Shown here: positions 1-11,298 of the stretch, piece after piece
Layout: each line of letters starts with the position of its first letter
Numbering within the stretch: the first letter of the stretch is position 1
Assembly: GCA_022575985.1 (NCBI GenBank)
Contig: JAKSXM010000040.1
Span: 17,192,001-17,256,000 of the forward strand
Source: Anagrus nilaparvatae
Lineage: Eukaryota > Arthropoda > Insecta > Hymenoptera > Mymaridae
Direction: 5' to 3'
DNA: 64,000 nt
The notes under the pieces: model-generated
What the model was told of the DNA's origin: nothing
What the model saw: only the letters and a program-made list of their open reading frames with translations
The model's database searches: none
Made by a program: the position numbers and the translations under genes

Positions 1-580
1 TAAATATTGATTGAAAAATCATTAAAAATTGTATATACTATTTTTCTTAAAAAATTTAAATATATTAGATAATTTAATAAAATCATTTTATTCTTTAGAA
101 ATAGAAAAAATACTAAAAAAAGGAAAATTTTCTTATTTGTATTAAATTCAAAAAATGGTATTTTATGACAAGTCGACCACACCATAATTTAAAATAAATT
201 TTTACATTAAAAATAAAAAAGTTTTTAGAGGGGGTTTTTTATTAAAAATGAAATTTTTTATTGTTATTAGTTTATTAGTTAATTAAGTAAAAAACGTGAA
301 CAAATAAAAGGTTAATTGTTGAATTAAATCAATTTATAATTCATAAATAAATCAATTTTAAAAACTGCTGTTTGTTATTTTTTTTCTAAATGTAATTGAA
401 TTTCGCTGTTAAATAAATCTCAAGTTTCATTGGATTTTTTAATAAAGAGCTTCTTTCTTAATTATTGTTTAATTATTGCAGAAAATGATTTGTTATCTAA
501 CAGTCATTTTCTTAAATTAATCCAAACAGAAATAAATTTCACGTTTTAATCATTATTACTCTGTTTCTTTATATTTATAC
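1..580. other. AT-rich DNA, no gene seen
   Basis: Very AT-rich, low-complexity sequence with many homopolymer runs. No frame of useful length and no repeat family that I can recognise lies here. Confidence 0.6.
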
Positions 581-928
581 GTTAATAAAATGTGAATACT
601 TGAAAAAAATGGTCTTTGATAATATTATTACAATTTGTTTTAGATAAAATGCATTTTATATTTATTATTATATTATTATAAGAACAAATTGGATTCACCG
701 ACTGTAATAAATATCTTTAGCGCATCTAAATACATGGAAAGAAAAGAGAAGAAAAATCCAATGTATTTTTAATGCGCTAATGATGTTTTCTTCTCTTTTC
801 TTCCAATGTATTTAGATGTGCCAAAGATTTTTTATAGTGGGGGAATCCAGTGTATTTTTTATGAGCTAAAAATTTTTTTTATCGAAGATCGGTTTGCTCT
901 TATAATAATATAATAATAAATATACAAT

Positions 929-1795
929 TACAGACATAAGATATCGTCTGTACAGAGACAAGCGGCAGTGAGGATCGCCTGCGCGTACCATACGGTATCG
1001 CTCGAGGCGATCCAGGTTGTTGCTTCGGTGATACCCATCGACCTGCTAGCGTTGGAGCGGAAATTCATCTACGAGAGCGTAGATGAGCGCGAAGTGGCTT
1101 CCACTCGCGCCCGCTTCAACTCTATGAAAGCGAAGAATGCTCTATGAAAGAGAAGAATGCTCTATGGACGCGCAGACTGATCTCAAACCTGCAGGCATGG
1201 ATGGGACGACAGCATGAGGAGGTGGATTTCCACTTTACCCAGTTCTTAACCGGACACGGGTATTTCCGTGTCATGTTGAGGCATTGGCATAAGGTGGCAA
1301 CAGAGGAGTGCTTGCACTACCCAGGCGAGAAGGATACAGTAGAGCACACATTCTTCGAATGTGTTCGCTACTCGGAGGGGCGCCCGCCCTTCCCGATTTG
1401 GAGGCCGGAGACGGTGGTCCCGGAAATGCTACGGAGTTCCGAAAACTGGAACAAAGTTGCAGAGTACGTAAGGGCCACCTTGTTGAAGAAAAAGGAGGAG
1501 GGCTTTCTATCGTAGATTGCTCTCCTGTCACTAGGCAGGGGGAAGGCAGCGGCCAGTTGCCTAGGCTGCGCGTCCCAAACTGAAGTTATACCTGAAAAAG
1601 GAGTTCCGGTTTGGGACAAACAAGCGCAGGGGGTTTAAAGTGTGTTTATCCAGTAAGAATCTGGGGCGTAGCCGGCGACCGCGTTCGTCGGTGGTCTCCC
1701 AGTTGTGCACTTTGTGCAACTGGGCGGTCATGGAAATTTGCGGGTCTTTAAGGCCCGCAAACACTCCATGGCTGATGTAAGATTCACATATTTCC

Positions 1796-1826
<31 letters not shown>
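929..1826 (+). mobile_element. 5'-truncated R1-clade non-LTR retrotransposon with poly(A) tail
   Basis: A GC-richer block inside AT-rich DNA. It holds the C-terminal end of a reverse-transcriptase polyprotein, a 3' UTR of about 285 bp and a run of 26 A (1801-1826). A 12-bp target duplication, taaatatacaat, lies at 917-928 and 1827-1838. The tail, the duplication and the truncated 5' end are what target-primed reverse transcription leaves. The protein resembles the R1-clade ORF2 at 11299-14295 but is clearly diverged, so it is a different family. Confidence 0.85.
950..1515 (+). pseudogene. R1-clade ORF2 C-terminal remnant, frameshifted
   Basis: From 950 the frame reads QAAVRIACAYHTVS, which matches QGALRVSCAYRTVS in the ORF2 at 11299-14295. 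It continues to a stop at about 1145. Translation resumes in another frame at 1144 (WTRRLISNLQAWMGRQHEEV) and reaches HTFFEC, part of the C-terminal Cys/His motif, stopping at 1513-1515. The frame change coincides with a 20-bp tandem duplication: 1121-1140 is repeated at 1141-1160 with one base different. The first cysteine pair of the zinc motif is CLHYP where the family has CxxC, and residues after HTFFEC are missing. It cannot encode a working RT. Confidence 0.8.
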
Positions 1827-2185
1827 TAAATATACAATGGATTTTATCTGCAAAAATTTTTATAATATTATCAAAGATCGATTTATTTTAAGTATTCACA
1901 TTTTATTAACTGCTTAAATAATTAATAATAATTAAAAAAATATAATATCCTAACCTGGTATTTGTGTTTTTTGTTTACTTAGAGATTCACGAATGTGTTT
2001 TCCGCGCGCAATGGCAGGCAGACGATTTTTTGATACAAAAATTTACTGATAAATTTTCTGAATAAAGAAAGCACTGCAGACAAATAAGTGCTCTAAAGAA
2101 GACGGAAATCTTAGGTTAGTACAAAATTTATATTATTTACTGTACAAAATTCTTAAAATAAATTATCCTATACAATTTAAAACAG

Positions 2186-2715
2186 AGAAAATAGTCATAG
2201 TGCTGAAGGAAAGTTAAAAAATGCAGCTAGAGAAAATATAAAAATAGATTCGTTTTATGGATTTCATAGAGTTGCAGATAATAATAGAGAAAGATTAGGT
2301 TTGCTAATTTACATGCATAAAGTAAGAATAATTAAATTATATTTTTTAAATTGTTTACAAACTGAATTTTATTTTTATAAATTTTTTAGGCAGACATAGT
2401 AGAAGATAATAAAAAGTTAGTTACTGTATTAGATTATTATTTTCTTGAAGATGATTGCACTATATTTAAAAAGAGAATGCCTTATTATTCTTTTAAGAGC
2501 CCTATCATGCTGTTGCAATATATTACCATAATTCAACATATTATGCTGTTGCAACATATTACCTTTATAAAAAATATGTACATCCATTTAAATTTGCTTA
2601 CCATTATTCCTATGGAACCAGAAGAATTTTTAAGGAAAGGTTCAGATACTCTTTATCTGAATTTACAAATTTTACGAGGGTTGATCACTAGCTTGAATCC
2701 GAAACTTACGTAGGA
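2186..2715 (+). pseudogene. Unrecognised two-exon gene remnant
   Basis: Two in-frame coding-like blocks are joined by a plausible short intron. Exon 2186-2321 reads ENSHSAEGKLKNAAREN and ends MHK before gtaag. Exon two starts at 2390 after a T-rich tract and ag (ADIVEDNKKLVTVLDYYF). An acceptor-like aacag precedes the first exon. The second exon then enters a duplicated stretch (tgctgttgcaa at about 2509 and 2542) and stops near 2712. I do not recognise the protein. It may be a broken host gene or an exon of an old transposon. Confidence 0.35.
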
Positions 2716-3800
2716 GGGCATGCTGAAGCTTTAGGATCCGGTGTTTTTAAAGCATAATATGTTGCATAAGCATAAAGCATAATATATACATTATAGATTT
2801 AAAATTATTCTAATTGCTGTTGTTAAATTAATAAATGGCATTGAAAAAGCATTAAAATATTCTATTGAAGAAGAAGAGAAAGTTTCATTGAATGATTTGA
2901 AAAATTTTAGTAAAGTAATTCAACAAAGTAAAAAAAAATTATAAAATTTAAAAGCTAATCCTTTAAGAACAATAAAACCAATAATTAATCGTTTGGTTTT
3001 TGGTGCAATGAATCCAAATATTATTTAAACAAATAGAATTTAGGTATATGCTATAGTTGATGAAAAAATTTGTGTCGTATGTGATTAAAATAAGCCTTGA
3101 GCACTATGTCAGAGAAATATGAAATGGAGTTGGGGAGGTGTTTATTTAAAAGCAACTGCTGGTGAATATCAAAGAAAACAACAGCAATTGGAAAATGAGA
3201 AATTTCTGCCTTTCGTTTCAGGAGGAAAGAAAAGAGCATTTAATAAACTAAGCAAACAAAAACAAGCAACATATTAAAAACAACGCTTAACAGAATATTA
3301 TACAAAAAATTATAAAAGGGTGAAAGAAACAAAAAGTGAATAGAATAAAGTGAAATAAAAAGTAAATAGAATAAAGTGAATAGAATAGAATAATTTTACG
3401 TGTGAGTCAAGGCCTGATCAGGCCCTGGTAAGAACCAGAAATTAGAATACTTTGGTTTTATGAACTGTTAGAAGTGAACATGTTCCATGATCGTTGGTTC
3501 TGTGAAAAAACAAACCAGTTATAAGTTTTTTTTCAATTTTTCGGGGTTTTCCGGTAAATTATCAAAAAAATGAAACTTAAAATTTTTACTTAATCAAACC
3601 AGTGCAACAGGTGTTTTAAAATCTCAGTTTTTAAATTTCCTTTTAGCGAATGTATGCAAAAAATCGCACCTACATGTTATGAGAAATATAATTTAGCAAA
3701 TGTATTTAAGCAAAATTACATTATTAAATTTTACTTAAATTTAAGCTTGACTTTACATTTTTAATAAGTTTTATTAAATTCTTTTCATTTGGCCACTCTA
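2716..3800. other. Decayed AT-rich DNA with small repeats
   Basis: Short coding-like patches occur, for example at 3130-3290 with a lysine/glutamine-rich translation, but they are broken by stops and I cannot assign them. A short minisatellite built on agtgaatagaataa spans about 3330-3395. A perfect 14-bp palindrome, ggcctgatcaggcc, lies at 3411-3424. No intact gene is visible. Confidence 0.5.
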
Positions 3801-4277
3801 TTATTTTGATTTTCTATGAAATTCAACTGTTTTTTCAATTACAATTTTATGCGGCGAACAGTTTCTTTCAACTGCAACATTTATTGGTAAAGATGAGTTT
3901 CCAATAACTCTCATAATATGATTTAGAATTTTTAAACTAATAGACCATGCTAATTTTTTATCATTTTGTGAACGTAAAAAAATTAACAATTTTTTACAGT
4001 CTTTGCAAGCACATTTTAAATTTGACTTTATAGACCAATCATTTTCATCCCTCATCGATGCAGTGACTTCACTTTTCATTTTGTCTTTAATAACTTTTTT
4101 AAGCTCTATATAATGTAAGCTTTGAATTCTGGGGCAATGTTTTAATAAATTTGGATAAAAACTTAGGAGCGTCTGTTGCCGAATATTTGATTGTATGACT
4201 AATAAAATGCATGGTAATTTTGCTATGGTATCAGGTTTTCTTAGAATAATAGAAGCTGACAATACTATTTCTATCAC
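3801..4277 (-). CDS. Hypothetical protein fragment, cysteine motif CACKDCKKL
   Basis: A 158-codon minus-strand frame with no obvious transposon motif. Near residue 90 it has CACKDCKKLLIFLRSQ followed by a basic, hydrophobic C-terminus. The minus-strand sequence just upstream of the first Met reads like a splice acceptor (attctag), so this may be a last exon rather than a whole gene. I do not recognise the family with confidence. The Cys-x2-Cys spacing hints at metal binding, but that is inference. It could equally be a chance frame in AT-rich DNA. Confidence 0.3.
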   Translation of the reverse strand: MIEIVLSASIILRKPDTIAKLPCILLVIQSNIRQQTLLSFYPNLLKHCPRIQSLHYIELKKVIKDKMKSEVTASMRDENDWSIKSNLKCACKDCKKLLIFLRSQNDKKLAWSISLKILNHIMRVIGNSSLPINVAVERNCSPHKIVIEKTVEFHRKSK

Positions 4278-4900
4278 CTAGAATCTTATTTTCTGATGAG
4301 CCTATCTGTACGAATATTTTTCCTCTCTCTTATCACTGTTGACACCTTTCAGCAACTTTTACGTTTACTTCATGTTTTATTTACTTGTTAATAAAAGAGT
4401 CAATATTATATTAGGATTTATTTATTAAATAAATAAAGAAGCTGATTAGGTTTAAGAAAAGTAATTAGTTAATTTATTATAAAAGAATAATATAAAATAC
4501 AATAAAAAGTATTTGAATTAGGTGCGCTCGTGACGCGAGCTAGCAATTAACTAAAAATATAAAATGGTCGCATGGATTGCACAACCTACTTTACACAGTA
4601 CATACGTGACACCACAGATGGTGACACACATATCTTTTTACTTTATTTATGCATACACATACATAACACACAAATACATGTACACATAAACCATACTTAA
4701 ATAATATATACAATAATTATAATTTCTATATTCTAACATATTACATTAAAATATATTAATTTCAGGTGATTCATCAGTTCGGCACATTCTTCTTTGAATT
4801 TATTAAAAATTGTTAAGACCCATTTTACTCCAAATATAAACTGCAATTTAGCTAAAATTTAGACACGTCATAATTTAAAACACTGCATCCGTAAGCACCT
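4278..4900. other. AT-rich DNA, no gene seen
   Basis: AT-rich, with the small self-complementary segment gctcgtgacgcgagc near 4526-4540 (stem gctcg/cgagc). No coding frame, tail or tRNA-like structure found. Confidence 0.5.
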
Positions 4901-4914
4901 CAGAGATGTTTACG

Positions 4915-6470
4915 ATTGAACGTTTGTCGTCTGCGATTGGATGCTACGTTGCGCAGTAAGATTCTTTACATGAGAATTCTGTTTTTGCGCAACGTAACCT
5001 TCAATCGCAGGTAGCAGTCGCTGAAATGCAGGAAGTCCCGTTGTACAAACTAAAATACAAATTGGCCGTTAGACGGCAGCTATAAACGCTACGTTGGAAA
5101 GTAGAACATTTTAGGAACTTTCTACAATTGAGCGATTGATGCCTGCGATACAACGTAACCTAATGTTGCGTTGCGCAGAAGTCAATTCCTCAGGCCCCAT
5201 CTACAGAAGCCGCAAAAGGGAGGCGCAACCGCAAGCGCAATGCAATGCGCAGAAACCAATTTTGTCTTATGCGCAACTCCAAATACCCAAAATCTTCTTC
5301 TGCACATTGCGCCGCAATTGCGCTTGCGGTTGCGCCCCCTTTTTCGGCTTCTGTAGATGGGGCCTCAGGGTGGTTCTACAAACGCCGTAAATGGGGGTCG
5401 TAACCGCAAGCGCAGCCAAAAAGCAATGCGCACAACATAACACGCAAGCACACAACACAATTTTAGTTTGTCCGCATTGCGTTGCGGCTGCGCTTACGTT
5501 TGCGTCCCCCATTTACGGCGTTAGTAGAAGCAGCCTCATATCAAACTTACTGCGCAACGTAGCGTTCAATCGCAAGCGTCAATTGCTCAATTGTAGAATG
5601 TCCCTTATATCCCAAAAATTTCACTGTGTATCAACGCAGCTGCCCAAAACGACGTAATACGGCCAGTTTTAGAAAGCTTCTTCGGATTATATGAAGCCTA
5701 ATGGGGACTAAGCAAGCGGTAACGCTACAAACGCTGTTAATAAGGGTAGCGATTGTAGTTACAAAATTGATGGGTGCAAAACGCTGTTTTGGCTACGTTT
5801 GCAGTACGCTTGCAGTCGCAAACCCCTTTTACGTAATTTCTTGATGGAGCCTACAGATGTTTGCGGGAAATTCTCTTCACAGTTAGCACGAAACGTGTAG
5901 TATTGCTCGAGCATCGCGCGAAAAGATCCTCGTTTGCCTGGTTGCACGTGGATTGGGCAAAAGATTCCTTTAGCTTGCCTAAGGAATGCAGCTTTTTCGC
6001 AAACATCGCGTTAGTGGTGATCCGCAAGCTATATGACCGAAAATGCGAAAAGATCCCCGCTTGCTTGATGCACGTGACATTTCGCATGTATAGTGCTAGA
6101 GTATTCCAGTAACTTGCCTCTGGCATGCGGCTCTATCGAGGCATCAGTCCAGGTGCTTCGTGTAAGAGGATGTTAAGCTTTTCTAAGGCATGCGTTTCTT
6201 TTGCGAGTGTTGAGCAAGAGGGTTTCTGTAATATGACTTTATAAAATTGAACGATAGAACGTTACGTCGCGCAGAAGACAATATTCTTTGGCTAGTTCTA
6301 CCACCGCCGTAAAACAGGGTTAATACCTCAAACGTAGCTACAGCCAAATACGCACAACGTTATTTTTTGTCTCCGTGCTTAACTTTGCGGTAACGTTACG
6401 GCTGCTCTTATAGTTGCGACCCGCTTTAACGGGGTTTGTAGAATCAGGGCCTAGTCTACATAACTGCACC
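4915..6470. repeat. Compound cluster of nested GC-rich palindromes
   Basis: At least five inverted repeats sit side by side or inside each other. A small one pairs 4921-4954 with 4987-5020. A large one pairs 5113-5180 (ctacaattgagcgattgatg) with 5548-5605. Inside it lie two complete palindromes, 5188-5252 with 5297-5370 (ggccccatctacagaag) and 5371-5437 with 5466-5540 (acgccgtaaatggggg). A weaker unit pairs 6295-6360 with 6383-6446. The motif gcgcaacgta recurs throughout in both orientations. Frames here, such as 5136-5390, are products of the repeat and I do not call them genes. The layout suggests palindromic MITEs inserted in each other. Confidence 0.75.
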
Positions 6471-6479
6471 GCACGGCGC

Positions 6480-7331
6480 AACCCAATGCTATTGATATAG
6501 GCTTGCGCTTGCGGCTTCATGTGACTCCTAAACCAAAGAAAGTTAAGTACCAAAAAAAACTATATTCAGTTAAATGGATTTTATTATTGCAAGCTCCTGA
6601 AAAAAATGTAATATCGGCTTTTTCTATGATTCCTGCTGGAAAGGAAATTTAACTAACAAATTTTACCCAGATATATTTTAATATCAAATTTATTGTAAAA
6701 AAGGTAGTATTTATAGTTGGTTATAATTGATCCTAGTACTTAACCTACAGGGCCTTCTTTTATAAAAAAGAAGAATAATGATTATCTAATTTTGTAAATA
6801 CAAATAAATTATAAAAATTCTAAAAAATTCACTTTTTTATTACAATCCTGAATAACAACTTATATAATATACAAATTAATTCACTAATTACTTCAGTCTT
6901 TGGACTAGTTAGGATTAAATATTCACAATATGTACAGTTTTAAAAATATTCAGTAACTGTTACAGCTCGTCGTGACTCGGTTTTTTAATGATTTTTATAA
7001 TTATTTGTAGTTTTTGAAATTTTCTTCATATTCGTTATGTTTTGGATGGTCAAGGTAAGATTTTATTTTTTTTTTCAACTTCTGAAAGTAACGTGCTTTT
7101 TTGGATTGGTGGACACTTTTTCCAATTTTTTTTTCCAAAAATTATTTTTCCAGTTAATACGGGTTTCCAAATTTTTTTTCTTCCAAAAAGTATTATTTCC
7201 AATTAAATTTTTTGCACAATTTTTTTCCAAAAATAAAAAAAACTTTTTTAGTCAAAACTTTTATTTATTTACTATAAATTTATATTAAATAAGTTAAAAT
7301 AGATTATAATATATATTTTTGTGTAAAAACT
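6480..7331. other. AT-rich DNA with a T-tract region
   Basis: Mostly low complexity. At 7060-7270 many copies of ttccaaaaa and long T runs give a phenylalanine-rich frame that I do not consider a gene. Confidence 0.5.
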
Positions 7332-8078
7332 TTATAAATTTATATTATGGCCCAAACTTCGCAAATAGGTTAAAACGTCGTTGTTATCAACATATTCTTG
7401 ATACCTGGACACAATTTGAAAAATTTGTTCTTCTCTTTTTTTTCTCTTAGGGTCTTGGCCTTTTTTAACCTTCTGACCCACTTGAATTTGACGTATCATA
7501 ATTTCTGAATCACTTTGTTCTTTCTTGAGCTCTACTAAGAAAGCGTAAAGGCTAGGATGATTTTTCCCACTTACAACTTGAAGTCGGTTATGGTACCCTT
7601 CAGATATATAATTTGTCCTTGCAGTTTGGGAAAGTACAGAATTATACTGGTTCCATAAATTTGGGCTGTAACGAGGGGGCAATCTTCTTCGTCTTCCTCG
7701 TGCCGGTATTCCTCTAACGTAAGTTTTATCAAAATGCTGACTCACTGGCAACAGATCTGCAGGTATTTCATTTTGTATTTGAAGGAAACATTGTTCTACA
7801 CTTTCCACTGAAACGAAGGCAAGTGCAATTATCATGTGAACATAATCTCTAATAGTATGATCGTCTGGATTGCTGTAAGCAATTTGCAATCCTCTACTTT
7901 GAACTTGCCTGTATATGCTTTGACCAAGGTGAAAGAAACAACAGCGTACGCTTTCTACCCCAATAAGATGTCTTGCGGCATTAATGATTGCTAGCTCGAA
8001 GTCACTCATTATAATAGCTGGCATTGCGATTTCCAGGTTAATTTCTCGTGCTCGTTGAATAATGATGACTGACTTCAC
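7332..8078 (-). pseudogene. MULE-type (Mutator superfamily) transposase, C-terminal part
   Basis: A 248-residue frame. MSDFELAIINAARHLI followed by a CCFFHLGQSIYRQVQ block is characteristic of the MULE transposase domain found in insect FLYWCH/MULE proteins. The Asp of SDFE is the likely second catalytic acidic residue, and the Cys/His stretch follows at the usual distance. The C-terminal part (TNYISEGYHNRL, then the basic KVKKGQDPKRKKREEQ) also fits. The N-terminal half, with any zinc finger and the first catalytic Asp, is absent: sequence above 8078 no longer continues the protein. No terminal inverted repeats were found. It is a broken copy. Confidence 0.7.
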
Positions 8079-9540
8079 TTTTGCAAATCGAACTTAACGT
8101 AATTAGGTTTTCTTAAATAATTTTATTAAAATCATAGATTTCTGAATTTGCACTGCTTCGTTACTTAATATTTCACCAAATATTCCAATGGTTTTTGAGC
8201 AGCAGGAACATTCTCACAAAAGCAGATAAGCAACTTGACTTTACTTCGACTTTATTATTTATTGTAAGCATGATTTACAAAATCATTTTTTAGTTCTTTT
8301 AATTGTACTGGTGGGTTTGACTGCACAGCCAATCCCAATAATTTCCATCCTTCTGCTTTTATTTGACTATCCGTTGCATAGGGCTGGGTATATAATTTTT
8401 GACATTCTAAAGTGCAAATACAAAAACATATCGTTAATTATTATTAAGAATTAATATGTTTTGTTTCAGACCTCCCCTTTAGTATTAGAAAATCTTTTAG
8501 TATTGTTTATTTTGAGTGTAAAAATTTCCATATTATTTAAAATTTCTAAAATGTTATCAACTTTTGCTGTTTCAATATTTTCTGTAGAAATTGTTTCTTA
8601 ACGAGATTCAAACTGGCTGAATAAATAATTCAAGACTTCTGAAAAAAAAAACATTTAAATATAATATTTCTAAATTTTCCTTGAGTTCTGATTAAGTTTT
8701 GAATTTTTTTTTATTTCTAATTTTATTTTTTTATTCTAAAAATGATTAATTTTTAATTTTATTAATAGGTATAGCTACAAATATTCTAGCTGCAATTTTC
8801 TTTTTGATGTATAAGCTGCTAATTGTTCGCACCAAATAGCAGGAACTGAATTTGATACTAAGTCGTTCATCCGTGTTCATGTAACAGCAGCATTAAAATT
8901 TTCTTTCTTCATACCTTACCAAATCTAAATAATACAATAAATTAATAAATTCTTCTTCGGCTGTTATTTCATTTGGTAAAGGTTGCTCATATAATTGATG
9001 CCTTAAGAAAGAAGATATTCTTAAGAAAGGTAGACATAAAATTCTTATCTGAAAAATTTAATAATTATTAAAAATCTTCTTTAATTTAACGACATTAAGC
9101 AATCGAGCTTTGATCATCATTTTGATACAGTTTTCTATCAGAGAAATAATTTATCACAGTTTAAAAAAAAACTCTATACTCCGATCCTAGGCATTAAACC
9201 ATCTTTTTTGCGGATAAAAATTTTTTTTTCCGCTTGAGTTAAATTACAAGTTACTTGAACCAAGATTTTATAATATGATAAATTATATAACGATTGTACA
9301 ACTGTAGAAAAGTATGCTAAAAATGAAATACATTAATCGGTATAACGCGCGCACGTTCTACAATAAAGTATTGAATTTAGTTAATGCGTTATTATTTATA
9401 TTTTTTTAATAAAAAATTTTTTTTCTTTTTAATAATTTAATCAAAATTTTAATCTATACTATCTATTGTGCCGCGTCTATATAAAATTTTTACTATATAA
9501 GCTTTTCTGACATAGTTATTTCTCAAAATACAATAAGTTA
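8079..9540. other. AT-rich DNA with short coding-like relics on the minus strand
   Basis: At 8270-8415 the minus strand reads QPYATDSQIKAEGWKLLGLA without stops and ends HAYNK before a stop. A second patch at 8850-9010 reads EQPLPNEITAEEEFINLLYY. Both look like exon relics of one unrecognised gene or transposon, and I could not link them. The rest is low-complexity AT-rich DNA leading to the 5' end of element A. Confidence 0.4.
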
Positions 9541-9547
9541 ACCTAAA

Positions 9548-10468
9548 ATGTCATCCACATGTGCTTCTTGTGATGAATTATTAACTCCACCAATATTACC
9601 ATGCAATTTCTGCAGTAAATTATATCACTTTAGTGTTTCTTGTGCCAAATTGACTGTCGCTGAAGTTAGAGCACTTGAATTAAAATCACCTACATTATTA
9701 TACTTTTGTCAAGATTGCAAAAATAATGGTGGGTTAAAGCAAGTATTTGTGGATACTCTATCAAAAGTGAGTAGTGAATTTCATAAATTCACTGTAGCTT
9801 TTGGATCAGTTGATAAAGCTTGTGAGACCATTCTAAAGAATAAAAATGATGTAATTGAAATAAATAAAAAGATTGATAATATAAGCAGCTCGTCCAGTAC
9901 AACCACTGCTAATAATGAGTTAGAAATTATTGAAGAAGTTGAAGAAAGATTGATCAAGAAAAATAACATCATTCTCTATAAGGTCAAAGATACTAATAAT
10001 TTATAAGAGGACTGCAGTTCTTTATTTAAAATTTTTGCTTCCATTGGAATTACATTAAGCATAAAAAATGCAACAAGGTTGGGTAAATATTTGGAGAATT
10101 CTGAAAACTGTAGACCACTACTCATTAAGTTAAGCAATAATGAAGATGTAGATATTGTTTACAAAAATAAAAACAAATTTAACAATATTGATATCCGTAA
10201 GGACAAAACCAAGAAACAACGTGATGCATTCAAGAATGCTGCTCATGAACTTAATGAGAGAGTCAAAAATGGTGAAAAGAACCTTGTTATAAAAATTGTA
10301 AATAATACTCCTGCCGTCATAGAAAACGTGAACAACAACGATTCAATGGTTAATTTAAATAATCAAATTCATCAAGCCTCAAGTACAAATAGTTTAGTTA
10401 ATGCTTCAAATGATGTTATAAATTCTCCAATCACTAAAAGGAAAACTGACGAAAGTATTTCTACGAGT
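9548..10468 (+). pseudogene. Element A ORF1: PHD-like zinc-finger nucleic-acid-binding protein, one nonsense codon
   Basis: The start at 9548 gives CASCDELLTPPILPCNFC, then YHFSVSCAKL and FCQDC. This Cys4-His-Cys3 spacing is that of a PHD-like finger, common at the N-terminus of CR1/Jockey-group ORF1 proteins. A coiled-coil-like stretch (about residues 95-145) follows. A TAA stands at 10003-10005, and the same frame is open again to 10519, covering an Asn/Lys-rich C-terminal domain. The palindrome that starts at 10462 replaces the original end. The missing C-terminus probably resumes at 16504, where about 55 open codons run to a TAA just before ORF2. The domain role is inferred from family knowledge. 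Confidence 0.7.
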
Positions 10469-10810
10469 GAAAGATGTTTAAAAGTTTTTTTTATTTTTAA
10501 CGACGTTTCGATCGATTAAGATCCTTTTCAAGCTAAAAAATATAATGAATTTTTTAATAAAAATATAATAAGTAATTTAAAAACATGGACACAAAAAGAT
10601 TTTTTTCTTACTCAAAAGTTTACAATTTATATTACATATTGAGAATATTTATTCTCTTGGTCAATGTTTTGTCAAAAATTAATAAATAAATAAATTTGTA
10701 GATATTTAAAAAGTATCCTATAAACATGAAAAAACTTTTTTCATAAATTATGATAAAAAACATACTGAATTGCATTTATATTATCTTACCACTAGTCATA
10801 TTATTAGAAT
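10462..10810. repeat. Left arm of palindrome, Penelope-like terminal sequence
   Basis: This arm is the inverse of 16160-16508 at high identity over about 350 bp. Its outer edge is tacgagtgaaagatg, mirrored as catctttcactcgta. About 40 bp in lies cgacgtttcgatcgatt (10501-10517), whose minus strand ends GAAACGTCG like the motif in the Penelope-like element at 28719-28760. Before the R1-clade insertion the two arms were about 25 bp apart. The likely reading is two head-to-head, severely truncated Penelope-like copies. Confidence 0.75.
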
Positions 10811-10817
10811 ATTTTTA

Positions 10818-10822
<5 letters not shown>
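10807..10822. repeat. Target site duplication of the R1-clade element, left copy
   Basis: gaatatttttaatatt occurs here and at 16131-16146, on either side of the R1-clade element. The last base on this side merges with the T run, so the exact length is 15-16 bp. Confidence 0.85.
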
Positions 10823-10863
<41 letters not shown>

Positions 10864-11177
10864 ACAGTGGCAGAGAGGTGAGAATGCGTTACGCACGAAC
10901 AGAACCCGGTGTTCTGAACAGTGTCGGACTCCATGATGGCAAGGCACTCTACAAAGAATGCATTGCCCCATGTTTACCGACTAAACTCACCCCTCATCAT
11001 ACCTTATACAAGTCAGCCCGGAACCGTTTATCACATTACATCGGGTTGACTTAAGGCCATGTATCTTCTTTGGTTGAAGATCCTTCCATCCATTGATCCT
11101 TTCTTTCTCCTTCTTGTTATTTCACCGTGTCGTCAACTAGATAAATAAGTAGCTTTATTAATAAATAAATATATATA

Positions 11178-11212
<35 letters not shown>

Positions 11213-11298
11213 ATATCCTTGTACGTCCTCCATTATCCCCCCATTGGTGCCGCGTGCAAGAACCGTCTAATTTGACTGCTCCTACACGCGGCTCCTAG
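10823..11298 (-). other. 3' UTR of the R1-clade element with (TTTA)n tract and poly(A)
   Basis: After the ORF2 stop there is a GC-rich segment, then an (ATTT)n tract seen here as taaa repeats at 11160-11213. About 300 bp of unique 3' sequence and poly(A) follow. The block around 10975-11060 (cggaaccgtttatcacatta) has a diverged copy at 47100-47155, also followed by taaa repeats, so this 3' end exists elsewhere as a truncated insertion. Confidence 0.7.

Larger units (their letters stand above)
581..1910. mobile_element. Foldback (MITE-like) element, split by a later retrotransposon insertion
   Basis: The left end begins gttaataaaatgtgaatact (581-600), and its inverse ends at 1910 (agtattcacattttattaac). 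The match continues inward: the left ttgataatattat and agataaaatgc are mirrored at about 1840-1880. A second inner pair, 721-757 against 786-821, folds the middle into a hairpin. Removing the insertion at 929-1826 and one copy of its target duplication leaves an element of about 420 bp. No ORF lies in it, so it is non-autonomous. The family is unknown and I could not define its own target duplication. Confidence 0.7.

Noticed and set aside
5136..5657. Several overlapping frames of 80-90 codons on both strands
   Set aside because: They mirror the palindromic repeats and have cysteine- and alanine-rich translations from the repeated gcgca words.
7037..7288. Phe-rich 83-codon frame
   Set aside because: Product of repeated tttttccaaaaa tracts, low complexity and no homology.
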